NCBI RefSeq assembly: GCF_019720915.1
Contig: NZ_JAHKSI010000001.1
Location: 3,410,001 to 3,474,000, forward strand
DNA: 64,000 bases
Origin: Alkalihalobacillus sp. TS-13
Lineage (GTDB): Bacteria > Bacillota > Bacilli > Bacillales > Fictibacillaceae
Reading direction: 5' to 3'
The position numbers and the translations under genes are program-made. Position 1 is the stretch's first letter. Every line of letters starts with the position of its first letter. Under the pieces are notes generated by a model, which was given only the letters and a program-made list of their open reading frames with translations, was not told the origin of the DNA and did no database searches. Of this stretch, positions 63,285-64,000 are shown one piece after another.

Positions 63285-64000
63285 TCAAACAGACCAATTT
63301 TCACTAAGTAAGTAAATTGCCGTAAATAACAGAATGATATATGTAAAGATCCGGAATAGTCTTTGATTGATCCTTTCAAATAACCGCTGACCTAAAAACA
63401 ATCCTACTAAAACTAATGGTAATGCATATCCGCTTGACAGCCATACTGTTTGATTCGTTCCTGCAAAAACAACTTGGATGAGCAAACTCATCGAATAGAT
63501 GAATAAATAGAAAGCTAATGTCGTTCCGCGCAATCTTTCCTTTTGTGTATCTGTCCCCGAAAAATAAAGTAAAATCGGCGGACCAGGCATACCGATGCTC
63601 GTTGTCAACGAACCAGATAATCCACCGACGACCAAATCTTTTTTCTTATTTTGTTTGATTCGAAATTTGAAGATCAATAGTACAGTTAATAGTAAGATGA
63701 TCAAACTAATTCCCAGTTTCAACCTGGTCATATCCAAAGATAAAAAAACGATGATGCCGAACGGGATACCGATCGTACTCCCAATAACAAACCTCTTTAA
63801 AATTCCAAAATCAATATCTTGTCTGATTTTCATTATTAAAGCACAGGAAATGACCAACGATAATATCAAATTGATCTGTATCGCTTCTGTTGGTTTAAAT
63901 AGCAATAATAGAAACGGAGTCGCGAGGATTGAAAAGCCGAACCCTGTGCTCGTTTGCAGTACCGAAGCCACTAGAATGATCAGTATGAAGATGACAATGT
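63285..64000 (-). CDS. TauE/SafE-family permease, N-terminus beyond window edge
   Basis: 238 codons visible; the frame is still open at the right edge, so the first few residues are missing. About seven or eight membrane helices. The family motifs SVLQTSTGFGFSILATPFL and VVGGLSGSLTTSIGMPGPPI are clear. These permeases export sulfite, sulfoacetate or related anions; here the substrate is unknown. It is separated from scrR by 41 bases on the same strand and could share a transcript. Confidence 0.85.
   Translation of the reverse strand, partial: IVIFILIILVASVLQTSTGFGFSILATPFLLLLFKPTEAIQINLILSLVISCALIMKIRQDIDFGILKRFVIGSTIGIPFGIIVFLSLDMTRLKLGISLIILLLTVLLIFKFRIKQNKKKDLVVGGLSGSLTTSIGMPGPPILLYFSGTDTQKERLRGTTLAFYLFIYSMSLLIQVVFAGTNQTVWLSSGYALPLVLVGLFLGQRLFERINQRLFRIFTYIILLFTAIYLLSENWSV

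Overview
The window looks like chromosome of an aerobic, low-GC, spore-forming Bacillaceae member. The signs are an AprX-type subtilase, a QoxABCD menaquinol oxidase, a KinB-like orphan histidine kinase, a YhfW-type Rieske flavoprotein, strong Gram-positive ribosome binding sites with frequent GTG/TTG starts, CcpA-type cre boxes, and a gas-vesicle cluster in the gene order known from Bacillus (Priestia) megaterium. I cannot name the species. Two osmolyte importers, a Na+/H+ antiporter and a fatty acid desaturase suggest exposure to salt and cold.

Layout. 0-9 kb: a GNAT enzyme cut by the window edge, aprX, a tandem P-loop ATPase, a DUF488 protein, a cre-controlled small membrane protein and the qoxABCD operon. 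9-20.6 kb: a membrane protein, a CPA1 antiporter, a desaturase, the YhfW-like oxidoreductase, a BCCT betaine carrier, the histidine kinase and an ABC-F ATPase. The ABC-F gene has a separate upstream leader with two very short ORFs, mutually exclusive hairpins and a terminator (21.16-21.40 kb). 22-31.7 kb: a DUF418 protein, oxygen-dependent HemF, an rRNA methyltransferase, glycerate kinase with a decayed symporter behind it, its probable CdaR regulator, a protein built of six short repeats and a secreted helical protein. 32-36.4 kb: a heterodimeric ABC exporter with a terminator-like hairpin in its leader, and an FkbM methyltransferase. 36.5-43.5 kb: a 14-gene gas-vesicle operon (gvpA-P-Q-B-R-N-F-G-L-S-K-J-T-U, minus strand) behind a sigma-B-like promoter. 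44-47.4 kb: an ehuBCDA-like ectoine importer. 48-52 kb: a NarK-type transporter, a double GNAT protein and a lipoprotein alpha-carbonic anhydrase. 52-54 kb: an actin-type partition locus (parM, parR and a TGTAC-rich parC-like array) in what otherwise reads as chromosome. 54.5-59 kb: isocitrate lyase, a YhfH-type zinc ribbon, a luciferase-like oxidoreductase and an M20 peptidase. 59-63.2 kb: a sucrose operon (scrR-scrA-scrB) with two LacI-type operators and a cre box. 63.3 kb to the end: a TauE/SafE permease cut by the edge.

Two families of small non-coding elements with terminal inverted repeats are scattered between genes. One has GCTTTGTT ends and a variable modular interior. The other has 13-bp GTTCTTTTCTTAA ends. 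Copies lie inside the gvp operon, inside the ehu operon, and between the ABC-F gene and its leader, so they may affect expression. I found no tRNA, rRNA, CRISPR array or transposase gene.
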